The translations under genes and the position numbers were made by a program. Positions 8,114 to 17,285 of a DNA stretch of 64,000 nucleotides are shown here, one piece after another. Where the stretch lies: positions 1,054,001-1,118,000 of the forward strand of contig NZ_CP158687.1 of assembly GCF_040580765.1 (NCBI RefSeq), read 5' to 3'. The notes beneath the pieces were generated by a model, which saw only the letters and a list, made by a program, of their open reading frames with translations, did no database searches and was not told where the DNA came from. Position 1 is the stretch's first letter. Every line of letters begins with the position of its first letter. Source of the stretch: Lentibacter algarum (GTDB lineage: Bacteria; Pseudomonadota; Alphaproteobacteria; Rhodobacterales; Rhodobacteraceae).

Positions 8114-8795
8114 GGCGTTGGCTTTTGCTGCACTTGCGAGTGCTGCGGGGGCTGAAGAGATTGGAGATGCGGAGCGTGGCGCTAAGGTGTTTCACCAATG
8201 CACATCCTGTCATCAGATCGGCTATGGGGCGGAGCACCGTGTAGGGCCGCATCTAAACGGGGTTTTTGGCCGTGCTGCCGCAGTTTTTGCGGAAGATTAC
8301 AAATATTCCAAGGGGTTGCGGCGTGAAGGCGAGAATGGGCTTGTTTGGGATTTTCGCACGCTTGATGCCTATATCGAAAATCCTAAAGCGCTTGTGAGCG
8401 GCACCCGGATGAACTTTCGTGGGATAAAGAACCCTGAAATGCGTGCGGATCTTTTGGCTTATATGCGCAGCTTTTCGGCCAGCCCTGCCGATATTCCAGA
8501 GGCGCAGCCAACGGGTGTTCCAAGGGAGGTTGAGCTGGAGCCAGAAATTCTCGCGCTGGTTGGAGACCCCGAGTACGGCGAATATTTGGCCAGCGAATGC
8601 TCCACTTGCCATCAAAGCAGTGGTGGCGACGATGGTATCCCATCGATTACGCAATGGCCTGATGAGGACTTTGTGGTGGCGATGCATGCTTACAAACGCA
8701 AGATTAGGCCACACCCTGTGATGCAGATGATGGCGGGACGGTTGACAGACGAGGAGATTGCCGCGCTGGCGGCATACTTTAAGAACCTAGAATAA
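8094..8795 (+). CDS. soxE: SoxE, diheme cytochrome c partner of SoxF; TTG start
   Basis: 233 residues if started at TTG 8094. SoxE is the cytochrome c subunit of the flavocytochrome c type SoxEF complex. Heme motifs are CTSCH (near residue 42) and CSTCH (near residue 168). The TTG start inside the end of the thioredoxin gene gives a clean signal peptide (MIQTFGKALAFAALASAAGA), and a GGAGG lies about 10 bp upstream; any ATG further upstream would add a basic, non-signal extension. The overlap of 20 bp with the preceding gene suggests coupled translation. Confidence 0.88.
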   Translation: MIQTFGKALAFAALASAAGAEEIGDAERGAKVFHQCTSCHQIGYGAEHRVGPHLNGVFGRAAAVFAEDYKYSKGLRREGENGLVWDFRTLDAYIENPKALVSGTRMNFRGIKNPEMRADLLAYMRSFSASPADIPEAQPTGVPREVELEPEILALVGDPEYGEYLASECSTCHQSSGGDDGIPSITQWPDEDFVVAMHAYKRKIRPHPVMQMMAGRLTDEEIAALAAYFKNLE

Positions 8796-8824
8796 ATAAC
8801 TGTTTTCAAAGGGAGGAAACGAAA

Positions 8825-10093
8825 ATGAAACTCAACAGAAGAGCCTTTATCGGGACAGGTGCGGCGGCTGCCACACTTTTAAGCGCGCCGCATGTGCGCG
8901 CCGCTGGCGGCGGCGCGGGCAAAGTGATTGTGATTGGTGGTGGTGCGGGGGGCGCAACCGCTGCGCGCTATCTGGCCCGCGACAGCAAGGGCGAGATTGA
9001 TGTCACGCTGATCGAGCCGAGCCGTGCCTACTACACCTGCTTTTTCTCCAACCTTTATATCGGTGGCTTTCGCGAGCTGAGCTCGATTGGCCACTCTTAT
9101 GGCGGATTGGCGAACGAAGGGGTCAATGTGGTCCATGACTGGGCGATTGATGTTGATCGCGCGGCGAAGACAGTGAATCTCGCAGGTGGGGCTGTCTTGC
9201 CTTACGACAAGCTGATCCTCAGCCCAGGTATCGATTTTGTCGACGGCGCTGTTCCCGGCTGGGACGTGAGCAAGCAAAACAAGATGCCACATGCCTATAA
9301 GGCGGGGTCACAGTCTGAGCTTCTCAAAGCGCAGGTCGAGGCGATGCCTGAAGGTGGGATCTTTGCGATGGTTGCGCCGCCAAACCCCTATCGTTGCCCT
9401 CCTGGCCCGTATGAGCGGGTGAGCATGGTCGCGCATGTCTTGAAGAACATTAACCCGACCGCCAAGATTATCGTGGCGGACCCCAAGGAAAAGTTCTCAA
9501 AGCAGGGGCTGTTTCAGGAAGGCTGGAACAATCACTACAGCGGGATGGTTGACTGGATCGGCGCCGAGTTCGGGGGTGGCAATGTCGAAGTCAATGCGGA
9601 CGACATGACTGTCAGTATTGATGGAGAAGTGACCAAAGTGGACGCATGCAATGTCATTCCTGCGATGAAAGCGGGACGGATTTGCGAAATTGCGGGTGTC
9701 AACGAAGGCAATTGGGCTCCTGTGATTGGTCATACAATGCAGAGCCGCGTGGATGAGAACGTCTATGTGCTGGGTGATGCGACCAACCAAGGCGATATGC
9801 CTAAGTCGGGCTTCTCGGCGAATTCGCAGGCCAAAGTGTGTGCGATGGCGGTGCGTGGAGCATTGACGGGAAGTAAAGTCTTCCCTGCGAAGTTCTCCAA
9901 CACCTGCTGGAGCCTGATTGACACTGATGATGGCGTTAAAGTGGGCGCGACCTATGAGGCGACAGATGAAAAGATCGCCAAAGTTGATGGGTTTGTCAGC
10001 CAGACAGGTGAAGATGCAGCACTGCGTAAGGCGACTTATGAGGAAAGCATCGGCTGGTACGCGGGGATCACCGCGGATATGTTTGGGGCTTGA
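8825..10093 (+). CDS. soxF: SoxF, flavoprotein of flavocytochrome c sulfide dehydrogenase type
   Basis: 422 residues. A Tat signal (NRRAFIGTGAAAATLLSAP) leads to the FAD-binding motif VIVIGGGAGGATAARYL. The redox-active cysteines of the FCSD family are probably in YYTCFFSNLYIGG (near residue 77) and in the C-terminal NTCWSLI; PNPYRCPPGPYERVSM carries another conserved FCSD block. The C-terminal FCSD flavin-binding domain covers about residues 350-415. With SoxE it would oxidise sulfide or help reactivate the Sox carrier. It is the last gene of the run soxC to soxF. Confidence 0.93.
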   Translation: MKLNRRAFIGTGAAAATLLSAPHVRAAGGGAGKVIVIGGGAGGATAARYLARDSKGEIDVTLIEPSRAYYTCFFSNLYIGGFRELSSIGHSYGGLANEGVNVVHDWAIDVDRAAKTVNLAGGAVLPYDKLILSPGIDFVDGAVPGWDVSKQNKMPHAYKAGSQSELLKAQVEAMPEGGIFAMVAPPNPYRCPPGPYERVSMVAHVLKNINPTAKIIVADPKEKFSKQGLFQEGWNNHYSGMVDWIGAEFGGGNVEVNADDMTVSIDGEVTKVDACNVIPAMKAGRICEIAGVNEGNWAPVIGHTMQSRVDENVYVLGDATNQGDMPKSGFSANSQAKVCAMAVRGALTGSKVFPAKFSNTCWSLIDTDDGVKVGATYEATDEKIAKVDGFVSQTGEDAALRKATYEESIGWYAGITADMFGA

Positions 10094-10103
10094 ATGAGGC
10101 TTG

Positions 10104-10187
10104 GTCGGAGCGTGCTGCGCACGCTCCGACCCGATGGGGGGAGCTCTGCTCCCCCCAATGATTCAAAAGCGTACTCGCTTTTGAATC
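10104..10187 (+). repeat. Three perfect hairpins in series
   Basis: Directly after soxF are three back-to-back perfect inverted repeats: 12-bp arms at 10104-10115/10119-10130, 10-bp arms at 10135-10144/10148-10157, and 12-bp arms at 10160-10171/10176-10187. Their loops have 3, 3 and 4 bases. A C-run and then ATATTTTTGGAAAGAAAAA follow. The first alone could terminate soxF transcription; three in series is more than a terminator needs and resembles an intergenic palindromic repeat unit. The convergent glxA-like gene ends at 10239. Confidence 0.75.
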
Positions 10188-10238
10188 CCCCCCTCGGGAT
10201 ATTTTTGGAAAGAAAAAGGGCGCGCTGCAGGGATGCGG

Positions 10239-11252
10239 TTAGCTCCAGCTCACGCGGTAGCTGCGCGGTGTGCGATTGTAGCGTTCTTTGAAGCGTTTGG
10301 TGAAGTGGTTGGAGGAGGAAAACCCTGTGGCCACAGCAACGTCTGCCACAGTCATGTTGGTTTCTTTTAGGTAAGCGAGCGCGCGGGCGAGGCGGATTTC
10401 GAGATAGCAATGCATCGGCGGCTGGCCGATATGGCGTAGAAAAAGGCGCTCGATCTGGCGGCGGGAGACGCCAAGTTCGGAACAGATATCAGACATTGAG
10501 AGCGGGTCTTCGACCTCGGCGCGCATGAGATCAAGCGCGGCCAGCAAGTGTGGGTTACGTGAGCCGATGGCAGCGCTGGAGGCCGTTGTCTGAGAAGATT
10601 TGGAACTGGTGGCGCGGCCATGTAGGCACATATCGGCAACCACAGCGGCAAGTTTGGGGCCGTGGCGGCGTTCCATGAGGGCGAGCATCATGTCGATGCT
10701 GGCATTGCCGCCGCCGCATGTGATCAGGCCTTTGTCGATTTCATAGAGGCGGTCTGTGGGTGTGAGATCAGGATAATCTTCGCGAAAGCGTTGCTGATTT
10801 TCCCAGTGGAGCGTGAAGTACTGATCTTTGATAAGGCCTGTGGCCGCGAGTGCAAAGCTGCCTGTGCAAATGCCGCCGAATTTACGTCCAAAGCGCGATT
10901 CGCGGCGGATCCACGACAAGACGGGCTTGGAAATATTGCGCTCGGGTTCAACTCCGCCGCAGACAAAACAATATGCCCCTGAGGGCAGGCTCTCGAGCGG
11001 TTTGTCTGGGGTAATGCGCATGCCGTTGGAGCATGTTACAGGGGCGCCTGTCTCGGAGAGGGTGTACCAGTTGTAGAGCGGCTTTTCCGTGATCTGGTTG
11101 GCAATGCGAAGTGGCTCGATCGCTGCGGCGACGGCGAGCATTGTTGTTTTGGGCAGGAGCAGAAAGTGAAAGGTGTCGGTGACGCCATCAAACTCTACAT
11201 CAAAATGCGCCGAGGAACCTTTTTCGACAAAGGAGCGAGGGCTATCGGACAT
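10239..11252 (-). CDS. GlxA-family transcriptional regulator (DJ-1/PfpI-like domain plus AraC helix-turn-helix)
   Basis: 337 residues. The N-terminal DJ-1/PfpI-like sensor domain spans roughly residues 25-200, with the class motif FGGICTGSFALAATGLI and CGGGNASIDMMLALME. The C-terminal AraC domain (about 240-335) contains SMSDICSELGVSRRQIERLF and the second helix-turn-helix MTVADVAVATGFSSSNHFTKRF. GlxA-type regulators often control catabolism of quaternary amines or amino acids, but no such genes adjoin it. The start at 11252 is chosen for the AAAGGAG just upstream; earlier in-frame starts would lack one. Confidence 0.9.
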   Translation of the reverse strand: MSDSPRSFVEKGSSAHFDVEFDGVTDTFHFLLLPKTTMLAVAAAIEPLRIANQITEKPLYNWYTLSETGAPVTCSNGMRITPDKPLESLPSGAYCFVCGGVEPERNISKPVLSWIRRESRFGRKFGGICTGSFALAATGLIKDQYFTLHWENQQRFREDYPDLTPTDRLYEIDKGLITCGGGNASIDMMLALMERRHGPKLAAVVADMCLHGRATSSKSSQTTASSAAIGSRNPHLLAALDLMRAEVEDPLSMSDICSELGVSRRQIERLFLRHIGQPPMHCYLEIRLARALAYLKETNMTVADVAVATGFSSSNHFTKRFKERYNRTPRSYRVSWS

Positions 11253-11440
11253 TTTTGCTCCTTTCAGAAGGGGGTGAGCAAGCATAATGTGCTGCCTTAT
11301 ACCAATTGCGGCCAGTTTCAAGCAAGCTGATCAAGGGAATTCGAGGCAAACGGCCTTGCAGCCCTTGGTGCGCGCCACTAAGACTCTGTTAGCAATGGTC
11401 CGATATGGATCAGGTGAGATGTAAAAGCAGGCAGGATAAG

Positions 11441-12079
11441 ATGACAGACCCGTATGAAACTTACATGAACACGCTTGTGCCGATGGTTGTTGAGCAAACA
11501 AGCCGCGGCGAGCGCGCCTATGACATCTTTTCGCGCCTTCTCAAGGAGCGGATTATCTTTCTGAACGGCCCCGTGCATGACGGCATGAGCAGCTTGATTG
11601 TGGCGCAGCTTTTGCACCTTGAGGCGGAAAACCCCTCAAAAGAGATCAGCATGTATATCAACTCGCCAGGTGGTGTGGTGACGAGCGGTCTGTCGATTTA
11701 TGACACGATGCAATATATCAAGCCAAAGGTCAGTACGCTGGTGATCGGGCAGGCGGCGAGCATGGGCTCGCTTTTGCTGACCGCGGGCGAGAAGGGTATG
11801 CGCTTTAGCTTGCCGAACTCACGCGTGATGGTGCACCAGCCCTCTGGTGGCTATCAGGGGCAGGCTTCAGACATTATGATCCATGCCGAAGAAACGCTGA
11901 AACTCAAGCGCCGATTGAACGAGATTTATGTGCATCACACTGGGCAGAAACTGGCCGATGTGGAAGCCGCATTGGAGCGCGATAAGTTTATGAGCCCTGA
12001 AGAGGCGAAAGACTGGGGATTGATCGACGAGATCGTTACCAACCGCGAAAAATCTGGCGAGGCTGACGCTAAGGCGTAA
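11441..12079 (+). CDS. clpP: ATP-dependent Clp protease proteolytic subunit
   Basis: 212 residues. ClpP forms the tetradecameric serine protease barrel fed by ClpX or ClpA. The catalytic serine lies in [11 protein letters not shown] near residue 103, and the histidine in [13 protein letters not shown] near residue 128. The N-terminal loop and [13 protein letters not shown] are typical. Start ATG 11441 (MTDPYET) fits the family; a 12-codon extension to 11405 is unlikely. clpX follows 126 bp downstream, the usual order. Confidence 0.97.
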   Translation: MTDPYETYMNTLVPMVVEQTSRGERAYDIFSRLLKERIIFLNGPVHDGMSSLIVAQLLHLEAENPSKEISMYINSPGGVVTSGLSIYDTMQYIKPKVSTLVIGQAASMGSLLLTAGEKGMRFSLPNSRVMVHQPSGGYQGQASDIMIHAEETLKLKRRLNEIYVHHTGQKLADVEAALERDKFMSPEEAKDWGLIDEIVTNREKSGEADAKA

Positions 12080-12205
12080 GGCCGCCTTTGCGTGAATTTG
12101 AGATTGTGGCGCGGCGCGGGCTGACCTAAGCTGTGCCGTACCAGACGAAGCGGCAGGGCACTTTGGCCTCACCCGTGCAAGACGAAGGCCAGAAAGGGCA
12201 AACTG

Positions 12206-13471
12206 ATGGCGACTAATTCCGGCGGCGACAGCAAGAATACGCTTTACTGCAGCTTTTGCGGCAAGAGCCAGCATGAGGTGCGTAAGCTGATTGCGGGGCC
12301 GACTGTATTCATCTGTGATGAATGCGTTGAGCTGTGCATGGATATCATTCGCGAAGAAACCAAAGGCAGCAGCCTGAAGTCAAGCGAAGGGGTTCCGACG
12401 CCACAAGAAATTTGCGGTGTGCTTGATGACTATGTGATTGGTCAGGCGATGGCCAAGCGTGTGCTCTCTGTGGCCGTGCACAACCATTACAAACGCCTCA
12501 ATCACGCCCAGAAGGGCGGGGATATCGAGCTGTCCAAGTCTAACATTTTGCTGATTGGGCCGACAGGCTGCGGTAAAACCTTGTTGGCGCAGACGCTGGC
12601 GCGTATTTTGGATGTTCCGTTTACCATGGCGGATGCGACCACGCTGACCGAAGCGGGCTATGTGGGCGAAGATGTTGAAAACATCATTCTGAAGCTTCTG
12701 CAAAGCTCCGAGTATAACGTGGAGAAGGCGCAGCGCGGGATTGTTTATATCGACGAGGTCGACAAGATCACTCGCAAATCTGAAAACCCCTCGATCACGC
12801 GCGATGTGAGCGGTGAAGGCGTGCAACAGGCGCTTCTCAAGCTCATGGAAGGCACGGTTGCTTCTGTGCCTCCACAGGGCGGTCGCAAGCATCCCCAGCA
12901 GGAATTCCTGCAAGTGGATACGACCAACATCCTGTTTATCTGTGGTGGGGCTTTTGCAGGTCTTGACCGGATCATCAAACAGCGCGGCAAGGGCTCGGCC
13001 ATGGGCTTTGGCGCGGATGTGCGCGACGAGAGCATGGTTGGAATTGGCGAGACGTTCAAATCACTTGAGCCAGAAGATCTGCTCAAGTTTGGTCTGATCC
13101 CCGAGTTTGTCGGGCGTCTGCCCGTTTTGGCGACGCTGGAAGACTTGGACGAGGATGCGCTTGTCACGATTCTCACCGAGCCGAAGAACGCGCTTGTGAA
13201 GCAATACCAGCGCCTGTTTGAGCTGGAAGATGCGCAGCTGACCTTTACTGACGATGCGTTGAGCGCGATTGCGCGCCGTGCGATTGAACGTAAGACAGGC
13301 GCGCGCGGCTTGCGCTCGATCCTTGAGGATATTCTGCTTAACACGATGTTTGATTTGCCTGCGCTTGAGAATGTGCAGGAAGTTGTTGTGAATGAAGAGG
13401 CTGTCATCTCTGATGCACAACCGCTCATCATTTATGCGGATCAAAAGAAAAAGGAAGGCGCGGCGAGCTAA
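12206..13471 (+). CDS. clpX: ATP-dependent Clp protease ATP-binding subunit ClpX
   Basis: 421 residues, the normal length. The N-terminal C4 zinc finger is [10 protein letters not shown]...CDEC. Walker A is [10 protein letters not shown], Walker B is VYIDEVDKI, and the sensor/arginine region is [10 protein letters not shown] near the end. ClpX unfolds substrates and passes them to ClpP. It is followed by a clear terminator. Confidence 0.97.
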   Translation: MATNSGGDSKNTLYCSFCGKSQHEVRKLIAGPTVFICDECVELCMDIIREETKGSSLKSSEGVPTPQEICGVLDDYVIGQAMAKRVLSVAVHNHYKRLNHAQKGGDIELSKSNILLIGPTGCGKTLLAQTLARILDVPFTMADATTLTEAGYVGEDVENIILKLLQSSEYNVEKAQRGIVYIDEVDKITRKSENPSITRDVSGEGVQQALLKLMEGTVASVPPQGGRKHPQQEFLQVDTTNILFICGGAFAGLDRIIKQRGKGSAMGFGADVRDESMVGIGETFKSLEPEDLLKFGLIPEFVGRLPVLATLEDLDEDALVTILTEPKNALVKQYQRLFELEDAQLTFTDDALSAIARRAIERKTGARGLRSILEDILLNTMFDLPALENVQEVVVNEEAVISDAQPLIIYADQKKKEGAAS

Positions 13472-13496
13472 GCGCAACCGCCTGAGCGAGACAGAG

Positions 13497-13536
13497 AAAA
13501 GCCCCGTTGGTGTGAAGCCAGCGGGGCTTTTCTTTT
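13497..13536 (+). terminator. Terminator after clpX
   Basis: AAAAGCCCCG (13497-13506) pairs with CGGGGCTTTT (13522-13531), and CTTTT follows. The symmetrical A and T tracts allow it to serve both clpX and the convergent gene that ends at 13535. Confidence 0.88.
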
Positions 13537-15301
13537 AGGCTTCTGTGAAGTTGTCACCCAGTAGAGCTGAGACATCCGCGGGTGAGAAATTTTCCCAAAT
13601 CTCGGGGCTGGGGGCGAGAAAGCCGCCTATCAGGAGCGCATCTTGGAGGGCGGGGAAGTCTATCTCGCCGACAGCGTGGCGCGCTTTGCGCTCGCCTTTG
13701 GGCATCCAATTTCGGATCAGCGCATCAACACTGAGGGCAGTGACGCCAGCGAAGGCTTTGAGATGCGCTTCGATATAGTCCGTGGCCGAGGAGCGGCGGC
13801 GCACGATGATGGCGAGTTTTTGTGCGGGGCCCATGACCATGGCCGCGAGGTGAATGGCGGAGCCTTCTGCCGCTATGATATGGCTGGCGGCTTTGTAGCG
13901 CGCTATTTGTGTTGCGATATCATGCTCTTGAGGGTGAAAGACCTCATAACCCTGAGCCTCCAAGTGACGCTCCAGCGCCTCTTCGCCAACCAGAGAGCCT
14001 TTGCGAAACTCGAATTTGGAGCGTGAGATGTAGAGCTTCTCAGGCCCACTGGCGGGCACAGTCGCGCCAAATCTCTCCGCCATGAAGGCGCGGAACTCTG
14101 GTGTGCCACTTGAAATAGCACCAAGACCAAAGCCTTGCCCCGGCACGATGAGCCGCTCCACACGCATTGGTTCTGTCGCTATTTTGACGGGCAGGCCGGG
14201 GGCGAGCTCTTCAAAAAATTTCCATTGCCAGCGTTTGATCAGGCCTGCGTTGCGCGGGCGTTTGGGCGTGAAAAGAATGCCACTGAGCTCGCTTTCATGG
14301 GCGTCGAGTGCCCAAAGGCGGGGCGTGCTTTCGGCTAGAAAATGTCCGAAGTGAAGCCAGAGTGGGCCGCCCCAAAGCCAAGTGCCTTCGAGCGCCTTGG
14401 GAGTGTCTGACGGCATCGCTGGGGGCAATGTGAGCGCGCGATCACGGCGCCAGAGTGCGCCTTGGGCGACGTAATTGCCTGCACGATCCAGCACGCCTGT
14501 CGCTTGGACGAGGCCTGCCTCAATCGGCGGGACGATGAGCGCGTCTTCAAGTGTTGTGATCTTGCGCGACCAGCCATCGTCAGGCAGGGGCGGGGCATTG
14601 GGCACATCCGGACCGCGCAGGCACGTCCAGACGAGGCGGGTGCTGACGGAATTGTCTTTGGAAAAGCCCGCGTTGCGCAGGATCGTCTTGCACTCTTTCA
14701 TGCCCTCCTTGCCGTAACTCTCGGGGTGAAACTCCAGCACGATAGCGCGCAAGCCTGTTAAGTCGGCGTGGCGTAGAAACTCCAACTCACCCCCTTCGAT
14801 ATCCATCAAAAGGACTGTTGGCTGAAAGCTTGTGCGCAGCTCTTCATAGCGCGCTGTCGGGATGGTGACGGCTTCTGTTTCGCGTTTGTCTGTGTCTGTG
14901 AGGGATGAGCCGAGGAAGCTGTTGCGCAGAAAAAACTCAACAGTTTCAGGCGGCTCCGGGTCTGTGAGCAGCACTTTGTTGTGAAGTTTGATCTTGGTTT
15001 TGATCTTGTTGAGCGCATAGAGCGCTTCGATGTGGGGGATCATGTTTGGATTGGCCTCAAAAGAGACCATCGCTTCGGGGCGGGCGTTGAGCTGTGTGAC
15101 AGCGCCAACTATCCCGAGGCCTGCGCCCATCTCGATCACGCGGTCGGAAGGACCAACGACGGAGAGTGCACCAGCGATCTCTTGGCCTTCATAGCGGGCC
15201 TCATTGATGCGTGCGATGCGTGTTTCGTTGAGGAACGGAGAAGGTGGAACCTTGACGCCCATACATTCGGCGACATGTGTCGGGGGGGATTGAACTGTCA
15301 T
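13535..15301 (-). CDS. Fusion of FkbM-type methyltransferase and GT61-type glycosyltransferase
   Basis: 588 residues from ATG 15301. The N-terminal part (about 10-230) is a FkbM-family SAM methyltransferase: RVIEMGAGLGIVGAV is the SAM loop, VSFEANPNMIPHIEALY the acidic position, and VLLMDIEGGELEFLR the conserved metal/acid motif. The C-terminal part (about 310-530) is a GT61/DUF563 glycosyltransferase, with LWGGPLWLHFGHFLAESTPR, KLYISRSKFEFRKGS and HIIAAEGSAIHLAAMV. Both families make and decorate surface polysaccharides, so a single chain that adds a sugar and methylates it is plausible. The ORF could start 14 codons earlier, but no ribosome-binding site supports that. Confidence 0.85.
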   Translation of the reverse strand: MTVQSPPTHVAECMGVKVPPSPFLNETRIARINEARYEGQEIAGALSVVGPSDRVIEMGAGLGIVGAVTQLNARPEAMVSFEANPNMIPHIEALYALNKIKTKIKLHNKVLLTDPEPPETVEFFLRNSFLGSSLTDTDKRETEAVTIPTARYEELRTSFQPTVLLMDIEGGELEFLRHADLTGLRAIVLEFHPESYGKEGMKECKTILRNAGFSKDNSVSTRLVWTCLRGPDVPNAPPLPDDGWSRKITTLEDALIVPPIEAGLVQATGVLDRAGNYVAQGALWRRDRALTLPPAMPSDTPKALEGTWLWGGPLWLHFGHFLAESTPRLWALDAHESELSGILFTPKRPRNAGLIKRWQWKFFEELAPGLPVKIATEPMRVERLIVPGQGFGLGAISSGTPEFRAFMAERFGATVPASGPEKLYISRSKFEFRKGSLVGEEALERHLEAQGYEVFHPQEHDIATQIARYKAASHIIAAEGSAIHLAAMVMGPAQKLAIIVRRRSSATDYIEAHLKAFAGVTALSVDALIRNWMPKGERKARHAVGEIDFPALQDALLIGGFLAPSPEIWENFSPADVSALLGDNFTEA

Positions 15302-15477
15302 AATGTGCTGCCCAGCATCTTTTGTTTTATGCAAAGCTAGCAAATTGGCCGCTCCAGAGCTACGAATTTGAGCGAATGCGCGCTAAGTTTTGCAAAGCGA
15401 GGCGCAAATGGCGCAAGCGAGGCTGGACCTTGGTCTTAAATTGGGCCATATCAGAAGCAAGTTTTGCGGAGGCTCTC

Positions 15478-15861
15478 ATGGGCATTTTGAAATCTATCCT
15501 GCGAGTTGCCACATGGTGGAACGGCTCGACGCTCAACACCCAGCTCTATACGTGGCGCAAGGGAAAACGCGTGGGCGAAGACAGCCAAGGCAATGTCTAT
15601 TACACAAGCCGTGACGGCAAACGCCGTTGGGTTATGTTTAACGGCACGGTTGAGGCGAGCCGCATTGATGCGAACTGGCATGGCTGGTTGCACCACACGT
15701 TTAAAGAGACGCCGACTGATGCGCCTCTTCCACATAAGGCGTGGGAAAAGCCACATGAGCCAAACCATACAGGTACGCCTCTTGCCTATGTTCCCGAAGG
15801 GTCTTTGCGCCGCGCAGAACCGAAAGAACGCCGTGATTATGAGGCTTGGGCTCCTGAATAG
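15478..15861 (+). CDS. NADH:ubiquinone oxidoreductase accessory subunit NDUFA12 (B17.2-like)
   Basis: 127 residues. NDUFA12 is an accessory subunit of respiratory complex I shared by mitochondria and alphaproteobacteria. Diagnostic stretches are [42 protein letters not shown] and [22 protein letters not shown] 15478 follows GCGGAGG and gives the usual MGILK start. It precedes mlaD by 13 bp. Confidence 0.94.
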   Translation: MGILKSILRVATWWNGSTLNTQLYTWRKGKRVGEDSQGNVYYTSRDGKRRWVMFNGTVEASRIDANWHGWLHHTFKETPTDAPLPHKAWEKPHEPNHTGTPLAYVPEGSLRRAEPKERRDYEAWAPE

Positions 15862-15874
15862 GGGCGGATTGTAA

Positions 15875-16330
15875 ATGTCTGAAAACACAACAGAAGTATT
15901 GGTTGGTGGTGCGGTTTTGGCGGCTGCTGTGGCGTTTGTGCTTTATACGGGGCAAGCCACAGGATTTGCTGGTCAGGGCGCGGGCTATCCGCTTTCGGCT
16001 TCGTTTCGATCACTTGAGGGCGTGACTGTAGGTACGGATGTGCGCCTTGCAGGTGTCAAAGTCGGCACTGTGACAGGGGTCACTCTGAACCCAGAGACGT
16101 ATCGCGCAGACACGACATTGAGCGTGGTATCTGGCGTTGAGATCCCAGACGACAGCGCTGTGATTGTGAGCCAAGAGGGGCTGTTGGGCGGTAACTTTGT
16201 TGAGATCATGCCGGGCGGATCGCCATTCTTCTATGAAGAAGGCGATGAAATTCTCGATACTCAGGGATCAGTTTCGCTTATTTCATTGCTTCTCAAGTTT
16301 GTAGCTGGAGACTCGGGGGCCTCTGAATGA
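15875..16330 (+). CDS. mlaD: MlaD, phospholipid-transport substrate-binding protein
   Basis: 151 residues. An N-terminal membrane anchor (LVGGAVLAAAVAFVLY) is followed by a single MCE domain: SFRSLEGVTVGTDVRLAGVK and VSQEGLLGGNFVEIMPGG. MlaD is the periplasmic face of the MlaFEDB ABC complex that maintains outer-membrane lipid asymmetry. The other mla genes are not in the window. The next gene overlaps its stop by 4 bp (ATGA). Confidence 0.94.
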   Translation: MSENTTEVLVGGAVLAAAVAFVLYTGQATGFAGQGAGYPLSASFRSLEGVTVGTDVRLAGVKVGTVTGVTLNPETYRADTTLSVVSGVEIPDDSAVIVSQEGLLGGNFVEIMPGGSPFFYEEGDEILDTQGSVSLISLLLKFVAGDSGASE

Positions 16331-16686
16331 AGCGCTTGGGCATCGCTTTGGCGCTGTTTTTGGCGGGCTCTGCTGTCTCTGCGGAACAAGTTAGCCTTGG
16401 GTCTGGCGCGATTTTACGCGGGCTTGATAAGGTTAACGGCAAGACCAGTGATCTTGATATGGCCAATGGCACTTCTGTCGAATTTGGCCGCCTGATCGTT
16501 TCGTTGGGCGAGTGCCGCTACCCCGAAGGGAACCCGTCGGGCGACGCTTATGCATTTTTGACAATTCGCGAGACAGGTAAGCCTGATTTGATCTTCTCTG
16601 GTTGGATGGTTGCCTCATCGCCTGCGCTGAGTGCGCTGGACCATGCGCGTTATGATGTTTGGGTAACCCGCTGCAAGACGCAGTAG
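16327..16686 (+). CDS. DUF2155 domain-containing secreted protein
   Basis: 119 residues with a Sec signal (KRLGIALALFLAGSAVSA). The body contains AILRGLDKVNGKTSDLDM, FGRLIVSLGECRYPEGNP, DAYAFLTIRETG and [25 protein letters not shown], the conserved core of DUF2155. Function is unknown, but in alphaproteobacteria it is regularly found beside NDUFA12 and mlaD, as here. Its last 37 bp overlap the convergent aat gene. Two cysteines, one near the C-terminus, could form a disulfide. Confidence 0.9.
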   Translation: MKRLGIALALFLAGSAVSAEQVSLGSGAILRGLDKVNGKTSDLDMANGTSVEFGRLIVSLGECRYPEGNPSGDAYAFLTIRETGKPDLIFSGWMVASSPALSALDHARYDVWVTRCKTQ

Positions 16687-17285
16687 GGGTCCTGCTCTAA
16701 GCTCACAGAAAACAGATCGGCATGATGCGTGAGCGCTTCGGCGAGCTGTGTGCGATAGCTCGCACGACTGATTTCGAGGCCACCGAGGCTTGCGAGATGA
16801 GGCGTGAGAAACTGTGTATCAAAGAGTGTAAAACCTGCGCGCGAAAGATGATCTACGAGATGGGCGAGAGCGAGTTTGCTACCGCCTGTTGCACGGCTGA
16901 ACATGCTTTCACCAAAAAAGGCGCTGCCCAGAGTGATGCCGTAAGTTCCGCCGATCAGCGCGCCATCCTGCCATATTTCGAAGGAATGGGCAAAGCCTCG
17001 GGCGTGAAGCTCTGTAAAAACGGCCTCAATCTCGGCGTTGATCCACGTGTCTTCGCGATCAGCGCAGGCCAGTATAACACCGCTAAAGTTTTGATTTATT
17101 GCAGGGGTATAGCCGCCTTTTTTCATCTGTTTCGCTAGGCTGCGTGAGATGTGAAAGCCGTTTAAAGGAAGTATGCCGCGCTCGCGCGGATCGACCCAGA
17201 AGATGTCAGGATTGTTTCGGCCCTCGGACATAGGAAAAACGCCCGAAGCATAGGCATGTAGCACAACTTCGGGCGTGAGGGTCAT
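16650..17285 (-). CDS. aat: Leucyl/phenylalanyl-tRNA-protein transferase
   Basis: 211 residues. Aat adds Leu or Phe to proteins with N-terminal Arg or Lys, marking them for ClpAP through the N-end rule. Family signatures are [46 protein letters not shown] and [18 protein letters not shown]. It is coupled by a 4-bp overlap to accC upstream, an arrangement frequent in alphaproteobacteria. Confidence 0.96.
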   Translation of the reverse strand: MTLTPEVVLHAYASGVFPMSEGRNNPDIFWVDPRERGILPLNGFHISRSLAKQMKKGGYTPAINQNFSGVILACADREDTWINAEIEAVFTELHARGFAHSFEIWQDGALIGGTYGITLGSAFFGESMFSRATGGSKLALAHLVDHLSRAGFTLFDTQFLTPHLASLGGLEISRASYRTQLAEALTHHADLFSVSLEQDPYCVLQRVTQTS

